The position numbers and the translations under genes were made by a program. DNA of 64,000 bases from Vibrio sp. 16 (GTDB lineage: Bacteria > Pseudomonadota > Gammaproteobacteria > Enterobacterales > Vibrionaceae), in the NCBI RefSeq assembly GCF_963681195.1, contig NZ_OY808997.1, forward strand, positions 1,302,001 to 1,366,000, written 5' to 3'. The notes beneath the pieces are model-generated. The model did no database searches, was not told where the DNA came from, and saw nothing but the letters and a program-made list of their open reading frames with translations. Every line of letters begins with the position of its first letter. Position 1 is the first letter of the stretch. Below are positions 16,421 through 26,003 of the stretch, piece by piece.

Positions 16421-17968
16421 ATGTCAGACGCAGTCAATAAACCGCACTCTGATTCGGATATCGAAAACAAGAGCTACCGAGAGCTGCACCGTCCAGCTTC
16501 AGAGTTTGAAAGCCGTAGCGACTATCTAGATCACGAACTTCAGATCATGAAGCCACGCCGCTTTGGTTTGAACCTACCTGGTCGCGATTTCCGTTTCGAA
16601 TTAGAAGATTTGGTACCAGCACTTGCAGGTACTATCGGTATTATCGCGATGTACTCTGCGGTAATGATGTCTTGGGCAGAGGGTCTTACAGCAGCATGGG
16701 ATCACGTAAACCTTGGTAAAGATTTCGCCATCGAGGTTGCTCGTGTAGAAATGCTAATCCCTGCGTTACTATTCTGCGTACTCGCATCAGGCTTCATTAA
16801 CCCGAAAGCGAACCTCGCCGGTAACCACGGCCCAATGATCCCTCTTATCGGCACCATCGCTTTAGCAGGTGCACACCCTCTTGCATTGGCAATCCTTATC
16901 GGTGTATTTGGTCTGCTTTTAAGCTTCCTTAAAGGTGGCTCTAAGCTGGTAAACCTCACCTCTCAAGGGACCGCAGGCGGTTTGCTTATCTTCCTTGGTT
17001 TAACCGGAACCATGAGCCAAATCAACTCGATCCAAGCTTGGGCGGTTGGTCTACAGTCTGACACAGTAGCAGCTGGCAGCATGGGCTATGTTGGTCTTAT
17101 CGTACTGGCTGTGACTATCGCACTGTACGCATTCCTTGCGAAAGTAAACAAGCGTTGGTTAGCTATCCCAGTTTGTGCTTTCACAGGTTTGGTGATTGCA
17201 CTTGTTCTAGGTGCAGGTTTCGATATCAAGTTCGTTACTGAAACTGGTCTTCCTAACCTAAACCCTGTTTACTGGTGGGGCAGCACAGAAGAAGGTTGGA
17301 TGCTAGGTCTTCCTAATATGGAACACTTCATCGCATCACTACCGTTTGCAATCCTTGCAGTGGCGATGTGGTCTCCTGATTTCTTAGGTCACCGTATCTT
17401 CCAAGAACTGAACTACCCTAAGAAAACTGAAAAAGTACTGATGGACGTTGATGACACGATGACTATGTGTTCTATCCGTCAGATGGTAGGTACAGCGGTT
17501 GGTGGTGGTAACATCACATCATCTTGGGGTACTTACATGATCCCTGCAGCAATCGCTAAGCGTCCTATCCCTGGTGGTGCAATCCTTCTAGGTCTGCTAG
17601 TAATGATCATCGCAATCCTTGGTTTCCCAATGGACATCGCGGTATGGCCACCAGTAATGCGTGTTGCTCTTCTTGTAGGTGTATCTCTACCTCTACTTGA
17701 AGCGGGTATGCAAATGGTAAAAGATTCGAAAGATTCTCAAGCAGCAGGTATCTGTATCTTTGGTTCAGCAGTTGTTAACCCAGTTCTTGCATGGGCGCTA
17801 ACAATGCTGCTAGACAACAACGGTCTAATTGGTGACAAAGAGCGTGCAGCACGCCTGTCGTTTGTCGATAAAATCGTTATCCCAGTTGGCGTTCTGATTA
17901 TCTGTTTAGTTGCTATGCTTGCCGTTGGTATGCTAGAAGGGCAATATGGAATCCCAGCATTCCTATAA
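16421..17968 (+). CDS. DUF3360-family membrane protein (putative permease)
   Basis: A 515-residue polytopic protein with a hydrophilic N-terminal tail of about 65 residues (charged, SDYLDHELQIMKPRR) followed by about a dozen hydrophobic segments. I recognise it as the Vibrio-type DUF3360 family. Its repeats of small residues (GNHGPMIPLIG; TSQGTAGGLLIFLGLTG; VGGGNITSSWGTYMIP) recall the NCS2/SulP transporter fold, so an anion or nucleobase substrate is plausible but unproven. ATGAGGAATCT gives a good ribosome-binding site. Codons are highly biased, as in the next gene, pflB, suggesting strong expression. It is monocistronic, with its own strong terminator. Confidence 0.7.
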   Translation: MSDAVNKPHSDSDIENKSYRELHRPASEFESRSDYLDHELQIMKPRRFGLNLPGRDFRFELEDLVPALAGTIGIIAMYSAVMMSWAEGLTAAWDHVNLGKDFAIEVARVEMLIPALLFCVLASGFINPKANLAGNHGPMIPLIGTIALAGAHPLALAILIGVFGLLLSFLKGGSKLVNLTSQGTAGGLLIFLGLTGTMSQINSIQAWAVGLQSDTVAAGSMGYVGLIVLAVTIALYAFLAKVNKRWLAIPVCAFTGLVIALVLGAGFDIKFVTETGLPNLNPVYWWGSTEEGWMLGLPNMEHFIASLPFAILAVAMWSPDFLGHRIFQELNYPKKTEKVLMDVDDTMTMCSIRQMVGTAVGGGNITSSWGTYMIPAAIAKRPIPGGAILLGLLVMIIAILGFPMDIAVWPPVMRVALLVGVSLPLLEAGMQMVKDSKDSQAAGICIFGSAVVNPVLAWALTMLLDNNGLIGDKERAARLSFVDKIVIPVGVLIICLVAMLAVGMLEGQYGIPAFL

Positions 17969-17981
17969 AAACACAATAGAC

Positions 17982-18015
17982 GTTGAGAGCCTGTTTGGGC
18001 TCTCAACTTTTTTTT
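17982..18015 (+). terminator. rho-independent terminator of the DUF3360 gene
   Basis: GTTGAGAGCC (17982-17991) pairs with GGCTCTCAAC (17998-18007), followed by eight T's. Confidence 0.95.
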
Positions 18016-18295
18016 AGTTTCAATAAATATTTTAAAATTTTTTTTAGCTAGAAGGCGTTTTATTGATTTAGTTTAAGGTTTGCAAAAAAATTTTAGTTTA
18101 CCCTTAAAGCCAAGTTGATAAGACAGCATGTAAAAACTAGTGACAATATTTATAGCTTTATGTTCTTTCGATAAACGTATTTAAAGGCTATACATATTGT
18201 TATTCATAAGAGTGTACCGTCCCACTATAGGGAATCTGACTCGCTCAACGGATCAGATAGGTACGTGTTTTTTCTACTAAAAAGGTAGGTATGTC
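18016..18295 (+). promoter_or_regulatory. pflB promoter and leader region
   Basis: AT-rich, with a possible weak FNR half-palindrome TTGATTTAGTTTAA at 18062-18075 (8 of 10 arm positions). The last 80 bases form a compact folded leader, listed separately. The ribosome-binding site is AAGGTAGGT just before the start. Confidence 0.45.
18214..18264 (+). ncRNA. candidate three-way-junction RNA element in the pflB leader
   Basis: Outer stem GTACC (18214-18218) with GGTAC (18260-18264). Inside it lie hairpin 1, TCCC (18220-18223) with GGGA (18230-18233), and hairpin 2, ATCTGA (18234-18239) with TCAGAT (18253-18258). Only G219 and A259 are unpaired at the junction. GTGTTTTTT follows the outer stem. 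It could be a regulatory leader or conditional terminator; no known class was recognised. Confidence 0.45.
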
Positions 18296-20572
18296 ATGGC
18301 AGAGCAATTTGCTAAAGCTTGGGAAGGTTTTGCTGAAGGTGATTGGCAAAATGAAGTAAACGTTCGTGATTTCATTCAGAAGAACTACGCACCGTATGAA
18401 GGCGACGAATCTTTCCTAGTTTCTGAAGGTACTGAAGCAACTAACAAGCTTTGGGCTAAGGTAATGGAAGGTATCAAAATTGAGAACTCAACTCACGCAC
18501 CTGTTGACTTCGATACTGACGTTATCTCTACCATCACTGCTCACGATGCAGGCTACATCGAAAAAGATCTAGAGACTATCGTTGGTCTTCAAACTGATGC
18601 TCCTCTTAAGCGCGCTATCATCCCTAACGGTGGTATCCGCATGGTTGAAGGTTCTTGTAAAGTTTACGGTCGTGAACTGGATCCTAAAATCAAAGAAATC
18701 TACACAGATTACCGTAAAACACACAACGCGGGTGTTTTCGATATCTACACTCCTGATATCCTAAAATGTCGTAAATCTGGTGTTCTAACAGGTCTTCCAG
18801 ATGCTTACGGTCGTGGTCGTATCATCGGTGACTACCGTCGTGTTGCACTTTACGGTATTGACTTCCTAATGAAAGACAAGCTAGCTCAATTCGCTTCTCT
18901 ACAAGAGAAATTTGAGAACGGTGAAGATCTTCAAATGACTATGCAGCTTCGCGAAGAGATCGCTGAGCAGCACCGTGCACTTGGCCAAATGAAAGTTATG
19001 GCTGAGAAATACGGTTACGATATCTCTCGCCCAGCAGAAACTGCACAAGAAGCTATTCAGTGGACTTACTTCGGTTACCTAGCTGCTGTTAAATCTCAAA
19101 ACGGCGCTGCTATGTCTCTAGGTCGTACTTCTACGTTCCTAGATATCTTCATCGAGCGTGATATCGCTGCAGGTAAGATCACTGAAGTAGAAGCTCAGGA
19201 GATGATTGACCACTTCGTAATGAAACTACGTATGGTTCGTTTCCTACGTACTCCAGAGTACGATGACCTATTCTCTGGAGACCCAATCTGGGCAACAGAA
19301 TCTATGGGTGGTATGGGTCTTGACGGCCGTACGCTAGTTACTCGTACGAACTTCCGTTTCCTAAACTCTCTATACACAATGGGTCCTTCTCCAGAGCCAA
19401 ACATCACTGTACTTTGGTCTGAGCAACTACCTGATGGCTTCAAGAAGTTCTGTGCGAAAGTATCTATCGATACGTCTTCTATCCAGTACGAAAATGATGA
19501 CCTAATGCGCCCAGACATGGAGTCAGACGACTACGCAATCGCATGTTGTGTATCTCCAATGGTTGTTGGTAAGCAAATGCAGTTCTTCGGCGCTCGTGCG
19601 AACCTTGCTAAAACGATGCTTTACGCAATCAACGGTGGTGTTGATGAGAAGCTGAAGATGCAAGTTGGTCCAGAAATGCCGAAAATCACTTCAGAAGTAC
19701 TAGACTTCGACGAAGTGTGGAGCAACCTAGACCACTTCATGGACTGGTTAGCTAAGCAGTACGTTGCTGCACTAAACAGCATCCACTTCATGCACGACAA
19801 GTACAGCTACGAGTCTGCACTAATGGCGCTACACGATCGTGACGTTTACCGTACTATGGCTTGTGGTATTGCTGGTCTATCTATCGCTGCGGACTCACTA
19901 TCTGCAATCAAGCACGCGAAAGTTAAACCAATCCGTGACGAAGATGGCGTAGCGATCGACTTCGAAATCGAAGGCGACTACCCTAAATTCGGTAACAACG
20001 ATGCTCGCGTAGATGACATCGCTTGTGAACTTGTTGAAGTGTTCATGAACAAGATCCGTAAGCTTAAGACTTACCGTGACGCTGTTCCTACTCAGTCTAT
20101 CCTTACTATCACATCTAACGTTGTATACGGCAAGAAGACAGGTAACACGCCAGATGGTCGTCGTGCAGGCGCTCCATTCGCTCCAGGTGCAAACCCAATG
20201 CACGGCCGTGATGAGAAAGGTGCGGTAGCATCTCTAACATCTGTAGGTAAACTGCCGTTTGCTCACGCTAAAGATGGTATCTCTTACACCTTCTCTATCG
20301 TACCGAACGCACTGGGTAAAGAAGAAGACTCACAGCGCGCTAACCTTGCTGGTCTAATGGATGGTTACTTCCACCACGAAGCTGGTATCGAAGGCGGTCA
20401 GCACCTGAACGTTAACGTACTTAACCGTGACACTCTAGAAGACGCAGTTAAGCACCCTGAGAAATACCCTCAGCTAACAATCCGCGTATCTGGTTACGCT
20501 GTACGCTTCAACTCTCTAACTGCAGAGCAACAAGCTGACGTAATCGCACGTACTTTCACTGAGTCTCTATAA
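18296..20572 (+). CDS. pflB: pyruvate formate-lyase (formate C-acetyltransferase)
   Basis: A 758-residue glycyl-radical enzyme converting pyruvate and CoA to acetyl-CoA and formate in anaerobic metabolism. The catalytic cysteine pair is C417-C418 (AIACCVSPM) and the radical glycine is G733 in RVSGYAVRF near the C terminus. Length and motifs match E. coli PflB. Codon usage is extremely biased (CGT, GGT, CTA/CTT, AAC), typical of very abundant proteins. No focA precedes it, unlike E. coli; the upstream gene is the DUF3360 protein. Its activase gene pflA lies 3.3 kb downstream, beyond two unrelated genes. Confidence 0.98.
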   Translation: MAEQFAKAWEGFAEGDWQNEVNVRDFIQKNYAPYEGDESFLVSEGTEATNKLWAKVMEGIKIENSTHAPVDFDTDVISTITAHDAGYIEKDLETIVGLQTDAPLKRAIIPNGGIRMVEGSCKVYGRELDPKIKEIYTDYRKTHNAGVFDIYTPDILKCRKSGVLTGLPDAYGRGRIIGDYRRVALYGIDFLMKDKLAQFASLQEKFENGEDLQMTMQLREEIAEQHRALGQMKVMAEKYGYDISRPAETAQEAIQWTYFGYLAAVKSQNGAAMSLGRTSTFLDIFIERDIAAGKITEVEAQEMIDHFVMKLRMVRFLRTPEYDDLFSGDPIWATESMGGMGLDGRTLVTRTNFRFLNSLYTMGPSPEPNITVLWSEQLPDGFKKFCAKVSIDTSSIQYENDDLMRPDMESDDYAIACCVSPMVVGKQMQFFGARANLAKTMLYAINGGVDEKLKMQVGPEMPKITSEVLDFDEVWSNLDHFMDWLAKQYVAALNSIHFMHDKYSYESALMALHDRDVYRTMACGIAGLSIAADSLSAIKHAKVKPIRDEDGVAIDFEIEGDYPKFGNNDARVDDIACELVEVFMNKIRKLKTYRDAVPTQSILTITSNVVYGKKTGNTPDGRRAGAPFAPGANPMHGRDEKGAVASLTSVGKLPFAHAKDGISYTFSIVPNALGKEEDSQRANLAGLMDGYFHHEAGIEGGQHLNVNVLNRDTLEDAVKHPEKYPQLTIRVSGYAVRFNSLTAEQQADVIARTFTESL

Positions 20573-20590
20573 TCTCAGTTGAATGAATCG

Positions 20591-20621
20591 AAAGCCCCGC
20601 TTTAAAAGCGGGGCTTTTTTT
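20591..20621 (+). terminator. rho-independent terminator of pflB
   Basis: AAAGCCCCGC (20591-20600), loop TTTAAAA, GCGGGGCTTT (20608-20617), then T's. Confidence 0.95.
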
Positions 20622-20750
20622 GTACCCTAAACCCCCCAATGTATCCCCTATCGTCAAATTTTCCCCGGCATAATAATTGCTTATGCTAGTGATAGATCTA
20701 AATTTACTTTTCGCTTAGCTTTCACACTTTGTCTACCGCGGTTAACAATA

Positions 20751-21752
20751 ATGATGATTAAAAAAACCTGCTTAGTTCCATTGCTCTTACTCTCTTTGAA
20801 TGCTCAAGCATCAGAGCGTTCAACTTTTACATTTGCATTAGACAATGATGGGCTGTTTGGTGTGGATCAAGATTACACCAATGGTCTTTTTCTCACTTAC
20901 ACCTCTAGCGCGATAAACCCTCACTGGCTTCTCAGTCCATTGAGTTTATCGATTTGGGGTGCAGCGTCTCTCGATAAAATTGAGTTCACGCTCGGCCACA
21001 AAATGTATACTCCTAGCGACATTTCAGCCGACTATCCTTTGGAAAATGAGCGTCCATACGCGGGTTACTTACACACTGAATTCAACTACATCAGCCTCCA
21101 CCCGCAACAAGCGCAACGCTTCAATTTGACAATTGGTACAACGGGTGAGAGCTCTCTTGCTGATAGAGCTCAAAGTATCGTACACAGCCTCACGGGGTCA
21201 AAAGAGCCAAACGGCTGGGACTACCAGATCGAAGATGCTCGAGTAGGTAGCGTTGGATATCTGTCTCACTTTAATGTGATGAGAGCGCGCTCAATTGCCA
21301 ATACGGATTTTGAAATCTCGAACGTTTCGGAAGGTAACTTCGGTAGTTTCCGTTCTGATGTCTCGACTGGCTTTATGTTCCGGTGGGGGACGGATCTTGC
21401 CGGTAGCATGGGTGCGGCAAACATCGACAACGAATACACATTCAGACCGGGAATGTTAGGTGGCTCAAAAGGAGGGTGGTTCTTGTTTGCAGGTATCGAG
21501 GGACGATATAGGTTCAATGATTTCACCGTCGAAGGCTATCGTCCTGCCATTGAAGAGAATCCTTCAATCTCCGATCCGAGCATTTATGATGTCACACTCG
21601 AAAACTGGCAGGCGACGGCTGTGGCGGGCATTGCATGGTATGGACGCGGCTTTGGAGCGACTTTGAGCAGTGCGGCGAAAACCCCAGATTACCGAGAGGC
21701 GTCCGACTCCTTATACGGAAATGGCAGCCTCTCGTTGTATGCGTTTTTCTAA
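20751..21752 (+). CDS. LpxR-like lipid A 3'-O-deacylase (outer membrane)
   Basis: A 333-residue protein with a signal peptide ([17 protein letters not shown]) and a beta-barrel pattern ending in aromatic SLSLYAFF, typical of outer membrane proteins. It matches LpxR (DUF2219): the N-terminal [18 protein letters not shown] and the [10 protein letters not shown] motif are the family hallmarks, including the Asn-Asp pair involved in Ca2+ and catalysis. LpxR removes the 3'-linked acyloxyacyl chain of lipid A, altering host recognition. Two adjacent ATGs (20751, 20754) are possible. The stop codon overlaps by 3 bases the stop of the convergent chemoreceptor gene. Confidence 0.85.
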   Translation: MMIKKTCLVPLLLLSLNAQASERSTFTFALDNDGLFGVDQDYTNGLFLTYTSSAINPHWLLSPLSLSIWGAASLDKIEFTLGHKMYTPSDISADYPLENERPYAGYLHTEFNYISLHPQQAQRFNLTIGTTGESSLADRAQSIVHSLTGSKEPNGWDYQIEDARVGSVGYLSHFNVMRARSIANTDFEISNVSEGNFGSFRSDVSTGFMFRWGTDLAGSMGAANIDNEYTFRPGMLGGSKGGWFLFAGIEGRYRFNDFTVEGYRPAIEENPSISDPSIYDVTLENWQATAVAGIAWYGRGFGATLSSAAKTPDYREASDSLYGNGSLSLYAFF

Positions 21753-23629
21753 ATATTGAATCGCTGGCAGTCTGTGTTTAGGCTGCTCGCGCTTCCTTCA
21801 ACTTGCGCACTGATTGCCTTGAGTTGTTCGTTGTTTTCTTCAAGATCTTTCATTGCACCCGATATTTGAGTCATGTTATCAGCCATTGATTGACTCGTTG
21901 TTGCCAGCTCTTTGATGGAACGGAATATGACTTCTGTTTGATGGGACGCTTCGTCCGCTTTGTCTGTAATGGTTTTTAGCGCATCCATCGCTTCTTGCCC
22001 GCGCTCTCGTCCGGTCGCCATGGACGATTCCGATTGGCCAATATATTGAATGACCTCCGCGCTTTCTTTCTTCATGGTGTCGATTGTCTCAGAAATCTCA
22101 GAGACCGCATCTACAGTTCTGACCGCAAGACTTCGCACTTCATCAGCAACGACAGCAAAACCGCGTCCTTGCTCACCAGCACGTGCCGCTTCAATCGCAG
22201 CATTCAGTGCCAACAAGTTTGTTTGCTCAGCGATACCATTGATGATTTCCATTACCGAATCGACTTTCGCAGACGCATCTTCCAACTGCTGAATGTGTCC
22301 AGCAGCTGAGGTCAAAATGGTCGCCACTTCATCGAGAGAGCCGATAGCCGCACCAATGACTTTGGCGCCATCTTCTGCTGAACGAGTTGATGATCGGCTG
22401 ATTTCTGCAACAAACTCTAATGAATTCGAAACTTCTTGCGTCGTTACGCTCACTTCTTCTGTCGCCGACGCCAACAACTCCGTTTGCCCCAACACCTCAC
22501 TTTGATGATGAGCAAGCTTGTCCAACCCCTGATTAAGTTCCGCCGCGTTACCTGATAACTCTTGACTGCTTCGCTGCACCCCCTGAACTAAACCACCGAG
22601 ATTTTCACAGCTCTCGTTGATGCTCTGTGCCAGTTGATTAAACTCGTCGTTCTTATTTTTCGTTAGCGACATTCGTTGAGAGAGATCACCTGCGGATACA
22701 CCGCTTAGCACTTTTCTTGTTTTGTTCAACGAACGTGATAGTGATGAGCTCTGCATCACAAATATGGTAATGGTCAACACAGCCAACACTGTACACGCGA
22801 CCAAAATTGACCAAAGGGTCTGATTTGACGCTTTAGTAGCAGACGTTTGATATTGCTCAGATAAAGAAGCAAGCTCAAGAGTAATCGCCCCTATGATCTT
22901 GGTGAGTTGCGCTTTTGACACCAATAACTGTTGCTCAACACTGCCTAGCTGTTGTGAGAGTTCACTGACTCTAACGAACGTCGATTTATACTGCTCTATT
23001 TCTTTTTCGTATAGCTCCAACATCGCATAAACATTCGACATGCTTTCAAAGCCAGCCATAGCACGATTAAACAGTTTTAGATTTTGCTCATTGGGCTGAA
23101 GTAGATAGTTTTGCTGAGATTTCACCATCGCCTGAAAATCTGAATTGAGGGTCACCATACCTGTTTCTTCGATTTTCTTTTCGATCGTTGTAGCAAGTTG
23201 TTTGAGTTCGCCTAGTTTCCCTTCATCGATGGTAAAACCTAGCTCCGACTTTAGCTTTAACCACGGATTGGCTGCAGACTCAAACTGAGCCACATTTTGG
23301 GTGAGCGTGTCAGCCTGAGAGGCAAATCCGACACGGTTTAAAAACTCCGCGTCTTCCTGTACAGAAGCAACTATTACTGAAATGTCTTGTTTGGCTTGAC
23401 TGACACTTGCCCCCGACAAATTGTCTAGGTTGCTGCTCAGTGTAAGAATCTTACTTTGTGTTTGATAAATAGAGAGTGAACCTGAAGCAATATCGGCACT
23501 AGAGTGATACTGATCGCTCATTTGCGTTAGCCTGGACGACGAGTACCCTGCTAACGCAATAAATCCAATCGTCAGTATAACCAAAAAGACAATCACTTTT
23601 TGTTTCTGTGAAAGCGCAAGCATATCCAT
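21749..23629 (-). CDS. methyl-accepting chemotaxis protein, helical periplasmic sensor
   Basis: A 626-residue transmembrane chemoreceptor. TM1 is residues about 13-33 ([18 protein letters not shown]), then a mainly helical, glutamine/leucine-rich periplasmic domain of about 230 residues and TM2 about 268-290 ([17 protein letters not shown]). A HAMP segment ([18 protein letters not shown]) and the cytoplasmic coiled coil follow. The signalling tip is classical: [20 protein letters not shown]. The ligand is unknown; the sensor looks like a helical bundle rather than CACHE. AAGGA precedes the ATG. It lies between lpxR and pflA, an arrangement that seems conserved in Vibrio. Confidence 0.92.
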   Translation of the reverse strand: MDMLALSQKQKVIVFLVILTIGFIALAGYSSSRLTQMSDQYHSSADIASGSLSIYQTQSKILTLSSNLDNLSGASVSQAKQDISVIVASVQEDAEFLNRVGFASQADTLTQNVAQFESAANPWLKLKSELGFTIDEGKLGELKQLATTIEKKIEETGMVTLNSDFQAMVKSQQNYLLQPNEQNLKLFNRAMAGFESMSNVYAMLELYEKEIEQYKSTFVRVSELSQQLGSVEQQLLVSKAQLTKIIGAITLELASLSEQYQTSATKASNQTLWSILVACTVLAVLTITIFVMQSSSLSRSLNKTRKVLSGVSAGDLSQRMSLTKNKNDEFNQLAQSINESCENLGGLVQGVQRSSQELSGNAAELNQGLDKLAHHQSEVLGQTELLASATEEVSVTTQEVSNSLEFVAEISRSSTRSAEDGAKVIGAAIGSLDEVATILTSAAGHIQQLEDASAKVDSVMEIINGIAEQTNLLALNAAIEAARAGEQGRGFAVVADEVRSLAVRTVDAVSEISETIDTMKKESAEVIQYIGQSESSMATGRERGQEAMDALKTITDKADEASHQTEVIFRSIKELATTSQSMADNMTQISGAMKDLEENNEQLKAISAQVEGSASSLNTDCQRFNI

Positions 23630-23855
23630 AAATAATCCTTAAACATCAGTGGGATGTAAAATACTTGCCTAGCCACTATTATTTATTTTTTGTTATTAAT
23701 ATTATTATTCGCAACATTTTTATAACATACATTTTAGCCTAAGTACGTTTTTTTTTCTTATTCGGTAAAATGTTGTTTGAAACTCCCCCTTTCCCTATTT
23801 AAACCACACTTTTTGTAATAAAATGACACGCAAATAACCTATTAGAGATGAGCTC
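23630..23855. promoter_or_regulatory. divergent spacer chemoreceptor / pflA
   Basis: A 226-base, very AT-rich spacer carrying both promoters. I see no FNR box or palindrome of note. Confidence 0.3.
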
Positions 23856-24596
23856 ATGTCAACAACTGGTCGTATTCATTCTTTTGAGTCCTGTGGCACC
23901 GTCGACGGACCTGGAATCCGTTTCATTGTCTTTATGCAAGGCTGTCTGATGCGCTGTATGTACTGCCACAACCGTGACACTTGGGACACTCATGGCGGCA
24001 AGGAAGTGACCGTTGACGAAATCATCAACGAAGCAAAAAGCTATCGTCATTTTATGAACGCTTCGGGCGGCGGTGTGACCTGCTCTGGTGGTGAAGCCAT
24101 GCTGCAACCAGAATTTGTTAGAGACTTTTTCCGTGCAGCTCAATCAGAGGGTATCCACACTTGCCTAGACACCAATGGCTACATCCGCAAACACACCGAT
24201 GTGATTGATGAAGTCCTCGAAGCAACGGATTTAGTCATGCTTGATCTCAAGCATATGAAAGATGAAATCCATCATGATTTTATCGGTGTGTCGAACAAGC
24301 GTACGTTGGATTTCGCTCGTTACCTACATAAGCTGGGGCAAAAAACTTGGATCCGTTACGTTGTGGTACCTGGCTACACAGATGATGAAGAAGCCGCTCA
24401 CATGCTCGGTGAATTCATCAAAGATATGGACAATATCGAAAAAATTGAGTTACTTCCCTACCACAAGCTTGGTGCTCATAAATGGGAGGCGCTCGGTCAT
24501 GACTATCCGTTGGAAGGCATCAACCCACCTTCCAAAGAGACCATGGACAAGATTGTTTCAATCCTTGAACAGTATCACTCAAATGTAAAATATTGA
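23856..24596 (+). CDS. pflA: pyruvate formate-lyase 1-activating enzyme
   Basis: A 246-residue radical SAM enzyme that installs the glycyl radical on PflB. The [4Fe-4S] motif CxxxCxxC is C30, C34, C37 ([16 protein letters not shown]), followed by the SAM-binding [12 protein letters not shown]. Length matches E. coli PflA (246). It is physically separated from pflB by lpxR and a minus-strand chemoreceptor, so it needs its own promoter. A terminator follows at once. Confidence 0.97.
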   Translation: MSTTGRIHSFESCGTVDGPGIRFIVFMQGCLMRCMYCHNRDTWDTHGGKEVTVDEIINEAKSYRHFMNASGGGVTCSGGEAMLQPEFVRDFFRAAQSEGIHTCLDTNGYIRKHTDVIDEVLEATDLVMLDLKHMKDEIHHDFIGVSNKRTLDFARYLHKLGQKTWIRYVVVPGYTDDEEAAHMLGEFIKDMDNIEKIELLPYHKLGAHKWEALGHDYPLEGINPPSKETMDKIVSILEQYHSNVKY

Positions 24597-24625
24597 TACC
24601 AAGTACTCACATTTTCGTAAAAAAT

Positions 24626-24652
24626 ACCAACCTAACCTAGGTTGGTTTTTTT
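24626..24652 (+). terminator. rho-independent terminator of pflA
   Basis: ACCAACCTA (24626-24634) and TAGGTTGGT (24638-24646), then a T-run. Confidence 0.88.
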
Positions 24653-24664
24653 ATAGGAGTTTGA

Positions 24665-25330
24665 GTGCTACTTCACCAATTGTTTGCTTTTCTTGCGATT
24701 CTGGCGCTAGGTCCATTTATTTGGTCTGACGTGAAGAACGTGTTTTGGCCAAAGTTTCTTCACGACCGTACTTTTCAGCATCTCACTTTCGCCATGGTTG
24801 CCGCGCTCACTCTACTTTGGTCGGCACAAGCAGGCGTCAAAGAAGGGCTATCAATCCACTTTTTAGCCCTGACAACGCTTACCTTAATGTATGGCTGGAA
24901 AAATTCGTGCGTGCTCTCTATCGTCGCGACTTCTGCGCTTACCTTCACGACGGATCTAACTTGGTACCAAGTCCCTGAATATCTTATATTCTCATGCTTT
25001 TTTCCTATCGCTATCAGCCAACTGGTGTTTCGCTTTAGCTACTGCTATTTACCACGCAATATTTTCGTTTTTATCTTCGTTGCGGGCTTCTTCAATGGCG
25101 CTGTAACTGGCTCACTTCACCTGCTCGCCAGCGGTGTCTACATATGGCTGCTAGGAAGTCACGATTGGACAACCATCGTAGACAACTATCTGGTTTTCAT
25201 CCCGCTACTCGCCTTTCCTGAAGGCTTGCTCAACGGAATGGCGCTAACCATGTTTGTCGTCTTCAAACCTGAGTGGCTGCGCGTTTTTTCCGATCGCGAT
25301 TACATCTACAACCACTACCGCAAAAAATAA
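24665..25330 (+). CDS. CbiM-like energy-coupling factor permease, orphan
   Basis: A 221-residue integral membrane protein with about six to seven segments. It resembles the CbiM/energy-coupling-factor substrate-capture family (GWKNSCVLSIVATSALTF; VAGFFNGAVTGSLHLLASG; LLAFPEGLLNGMALTMFVVFKPEWL). Such proteins usually bring metals or vitamins to an ECF ATPase, but no CbiNQO or EcfA gene is nearby, and the N-terminal His metal motif of CbiM is not obvious. It starts with GTG, with TAGGAG upstream. Function unknown; a solitary S-component-like role is inference. Confidence 0.65.
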   Translation: MLLHQLFAFLAILALGPFIWSDVKNVFWPKFLHDRTFQHLTFAMVAALTLLWSAQAGVKEGLSIHFLALTTLTLMYGWKNSCVLSIVATSALTFTTDLTWYQVPEYLIFSCFFPIAISQLVFRFSYCYLPRNIFVFIFVAGFFNGAVTGSLHLLASGVYIWLLGSHDWTTIVDNYLVFIPLLAFPEGLLNGMALTMFVVFKPEWLRVFSDRDYIYNHYRKK

Positions 25331-25454
25331 GTCATTTTTCGCGGATTCTTTGTACTTTTCATATTAAATATGTGTTGAGATCATGTTTCAGCAATCCACG
25401 AACAGATAACCTAAGCACATTAAAAATGTATTAGATTATTTTAGTGAGGCCACC

Positions 25455-25955
25455 ATGGAAATGACTAACGCTCAACGTTTGATCCTTTCGAACCAATACT
25501 ACCTTATGTCTCAAATGGACCCCGCAAACGCAGCTAAATATCAGCGCTTGCAGACCATTGTTGAGCGCGGGTATGAGCTTCAAATGAGCGAATTAAACAA
25601 AGATTTTGGCTGCTTAAGTGAAGCCGAATGTCGTGAAATCATCGACACAATGGAGATGTATCACGCAATGCAAGAATCAAACAAAATGTTAGATGAAGAA
25701 GAGCGCAAAGATGTAGACCAGCGCCGCCTAACTTTCCTAGGTTACGACATTGCGAGTGAGTCTCAGCTAGTAAACTACGTGCGCTTTTTAACCGATTCTG
25801 AAGGTCTTTACCCACAGTTTGACAAAGGTGACCATCACTTCAACGCGCAAATGCCAATGCAAGAGAAGTATCGCCGTATGCTTACAACGTGGCGCAATTG
25901 CCCTCGCCAATACCATTTGTGCGCAAACGAATTAAAGCAAATTTTTAACGCTTAA
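25455..25955 (+). CDS. yfbU: YfbU family protein
   Basis: A 166-residue cytoplasmic protein opening [18 protein letters not shown], nearly identical to E. coli YfbU at this end. It continues with the family block [20 protein letters not shown]. The family (UPF0304) has no established biochemical role; E. coli YfbU has been linked to cell death phenotypes. It has a good ribosome-binding site (GTGAGG) and its own terminator, shared with the convergent chemoreceptor. Confidence 0.92.
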   Translation: MEMTNAQRLILSNQYYLMSQMDPANAAKYQRLQTIVERGYELQMSELNKDFGCLSEAECREIIDTMEMYHAMQESNKMLDEEERKDVDQRRLTFLGYDIASESQLVNYVRFLTDSEGLYPQFDKGDHHFNAQMPMQEKYRRMLTTWRNCPRQYHLCANELKQIFNA

Positions 25956-25970
25956 CCTAACGCACAAAGA

Positions 25971-25995
25971 AAAGGGACCGAACGGTCCCTTTTTT
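25971..25995. terminator. bidirectional terminator yfbU / chemoreceptor
   Basis: AAAGGGACC, loop GAAC, GGTCCCTTTTTT between convergent genes. Confidence 0.92.
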
Positions 25996-26003
25996 GATCT
26001 CTG

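Noticed and set aside
18221..18234. T7 promoter look-alike (CACTATAGGGA) in the pflB leader
   Set aside because: Only 11 bases match and the upstream T7 promoter half is absent. The bases are explained by the TCCC/GGGA hairpin of the pflB leader.
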